Below, piece after piece: positions 63,809-64,000 of a stretch of 64,000 nt of DNA. This stretch comes from Rhizobium favelukesii. Lineage in GTDB: Bacteria > Pseudomonadota > Alphaproteobacteria > Rhizobiales > Rhizobiaceae. Position numbers and translations under genes: made by a program. Below the pieces are notes generated by a model. It saw nothing but the letters and a program-made list of their open reading frames with translations. It ran no database searches and was not told where the DNA came from. The stretch's first letter is position 1. Every line of letters begins with the position of its first letter. The stretch is taken from NCBI RefSeq assembly GCF_000577275.2, contig NZ_HG916852.1, positions 3,625,001 to 3,689,000 of the forward strand. The letters run 5' to 3'.

Positions 63809-64000
63809 TCAGATCTCGATGCGCGCCGTGTCGAGCGTGTAGAGCTCTTGCGCGCGCTTGACACCGCGGAGTGCATAACGACCGATGCAGGCCAGCGCGC
63901 CGCGCTCGCCTTCCGGGATCGTCGCCGCAAACTCCGACGACATCAGTACGTTGAGATCGACCGATCGGCACATCGAGGCGATCCGGCTAACCTCGTTCAC
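63809..64000 (-). CDS. Adenylate/guanylate cyclase-like protein, 3' end only
   Basis: The gene runs off the right edge; only about the last 63 residues are visible (VSRIASMCRSVDLNVLMSSE to ELYTLDTARIEI). The pattern N-x-x-SRIAS followed by a distal GRYALRGVKRAQELYTL matches the end of class III cyclase domains. Its catalytic aspartates lie outside the window, so activity cannot be judged. The frame lies in the same orientation as osmC, 129 bp upstream of it. Confidence 0.7.
   Translation of the reverse strand: MNEVSRIASMCRSVDLNVLMSSEFAATIPEGERGALACIGRYALRGVKRAQELYTLDTARIEI

Noticed and set aside
1..64000. Prophage, genomic island or plasmid transfer region
   Set aside because: No integrase, phage structural gene, conjugation gene, tRNA or attachment repeat is visible; the single insertion sequence does not suffice.

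Overview
The window looks like chromosomal DNA of a fast-growing member of the Rhizobiales, most likely Rhizobium or a close relative. The signs are high GC, dense protein coding, GTG and TTG starts, and rhizobial gene neighbourhoods: a smoC/smoEFGK-mtlK polyol cluster, a xylA-xylB operon with a LacI regulator, gltX-lysS, several emrAB/TetR efflux modules, and a short intergenic palindrome of the rhizobial REP type. I see no rRNA, tRNA, CRISPR array, prophage or conjugative genes. Apart from one insertion sequence and four damaged genes it reads as ordinary core and accessory metabolism.

Layout. 1-1.7 kb: a secreted cupin protein, a small unknown gene, and a broken ester-cyclase gene expanded by a G-rich tandem repeat. 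1.7-5.6 kb: D-xylose operon (lacI-type regulator, xylB, xylA) with a 20-bp palindromic operator. 5.7-9.4 kb: emrAB multidrug exporter and divergent TetR repressor. 9.5-13.1 kb: AraC/GyrI regulator, TerC-like membrane protein, PhyH-type dioxygenase and divergent AraC regulator. 13.1-16.7 kb: a second emrAB/TetR module of the same design. 16.7-20.1 kb: glutathione peroxidase, a DUF4239-like membrane gene cut by an intact IS4-family element (1393 bp, 12-bp target duplication), and an aldo/keto reductase relic. 20.1-25.2 kb: SLC13-type permease, gltX, lysS. 25.2-33.3 kb: LysR regulator and a polyamine-type ABC importer with an aminobutyraldehyde dehydrogenase and an NTF2-like secreted protein. 33.4-38.7 kb: small membrane protein, twice-frameshifted adenylate cyclase, DUF1345 protein, a divergent pair resembling the L-fucose oxidative pathway, and transaldolase. 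39-44 kb: SorC regulator, Ada-like methyltransferase, DUF2244 protein, nth, CysZ/EI24-like membrane protein, RpiR regulator. 44-53.3 kb: polyol (sorbitol/mannitol) import and catabolism. 53.5-57.9 kb: two-component system, ROK kinase, LysR and a divergent monooxygenase. 57.9-62.9 kb: RND efflux operon with its TetR repressor. The end carries an OsmC/Ohr-type peroxidase and the 3' end of a second adenylate-cyclase-like gene.

How the parts fit. Much of the window is carbon uptake: D-xylose to xylulose 5-phosphate (xylA, xylB), polyols to ketoses (smoEFGK, mtlK, an FGGY kinase), L-fucose-type sugar acids, and transaldolase in the pentose phosphate pathway. A second theme is drug and oxidant defence: three efflux modules, each beside a TetR gene and a visible inverted repeat, plus glutathione peroxidase, OsmC and Ada-like repair. 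I did not find a clearly new multi-gene system. The most informative signals are regulatory palindromes, the tandem-repeat gene disruption, a clean reversible-looking IS insertion, and apparent loss of smoS from the polyol operon.
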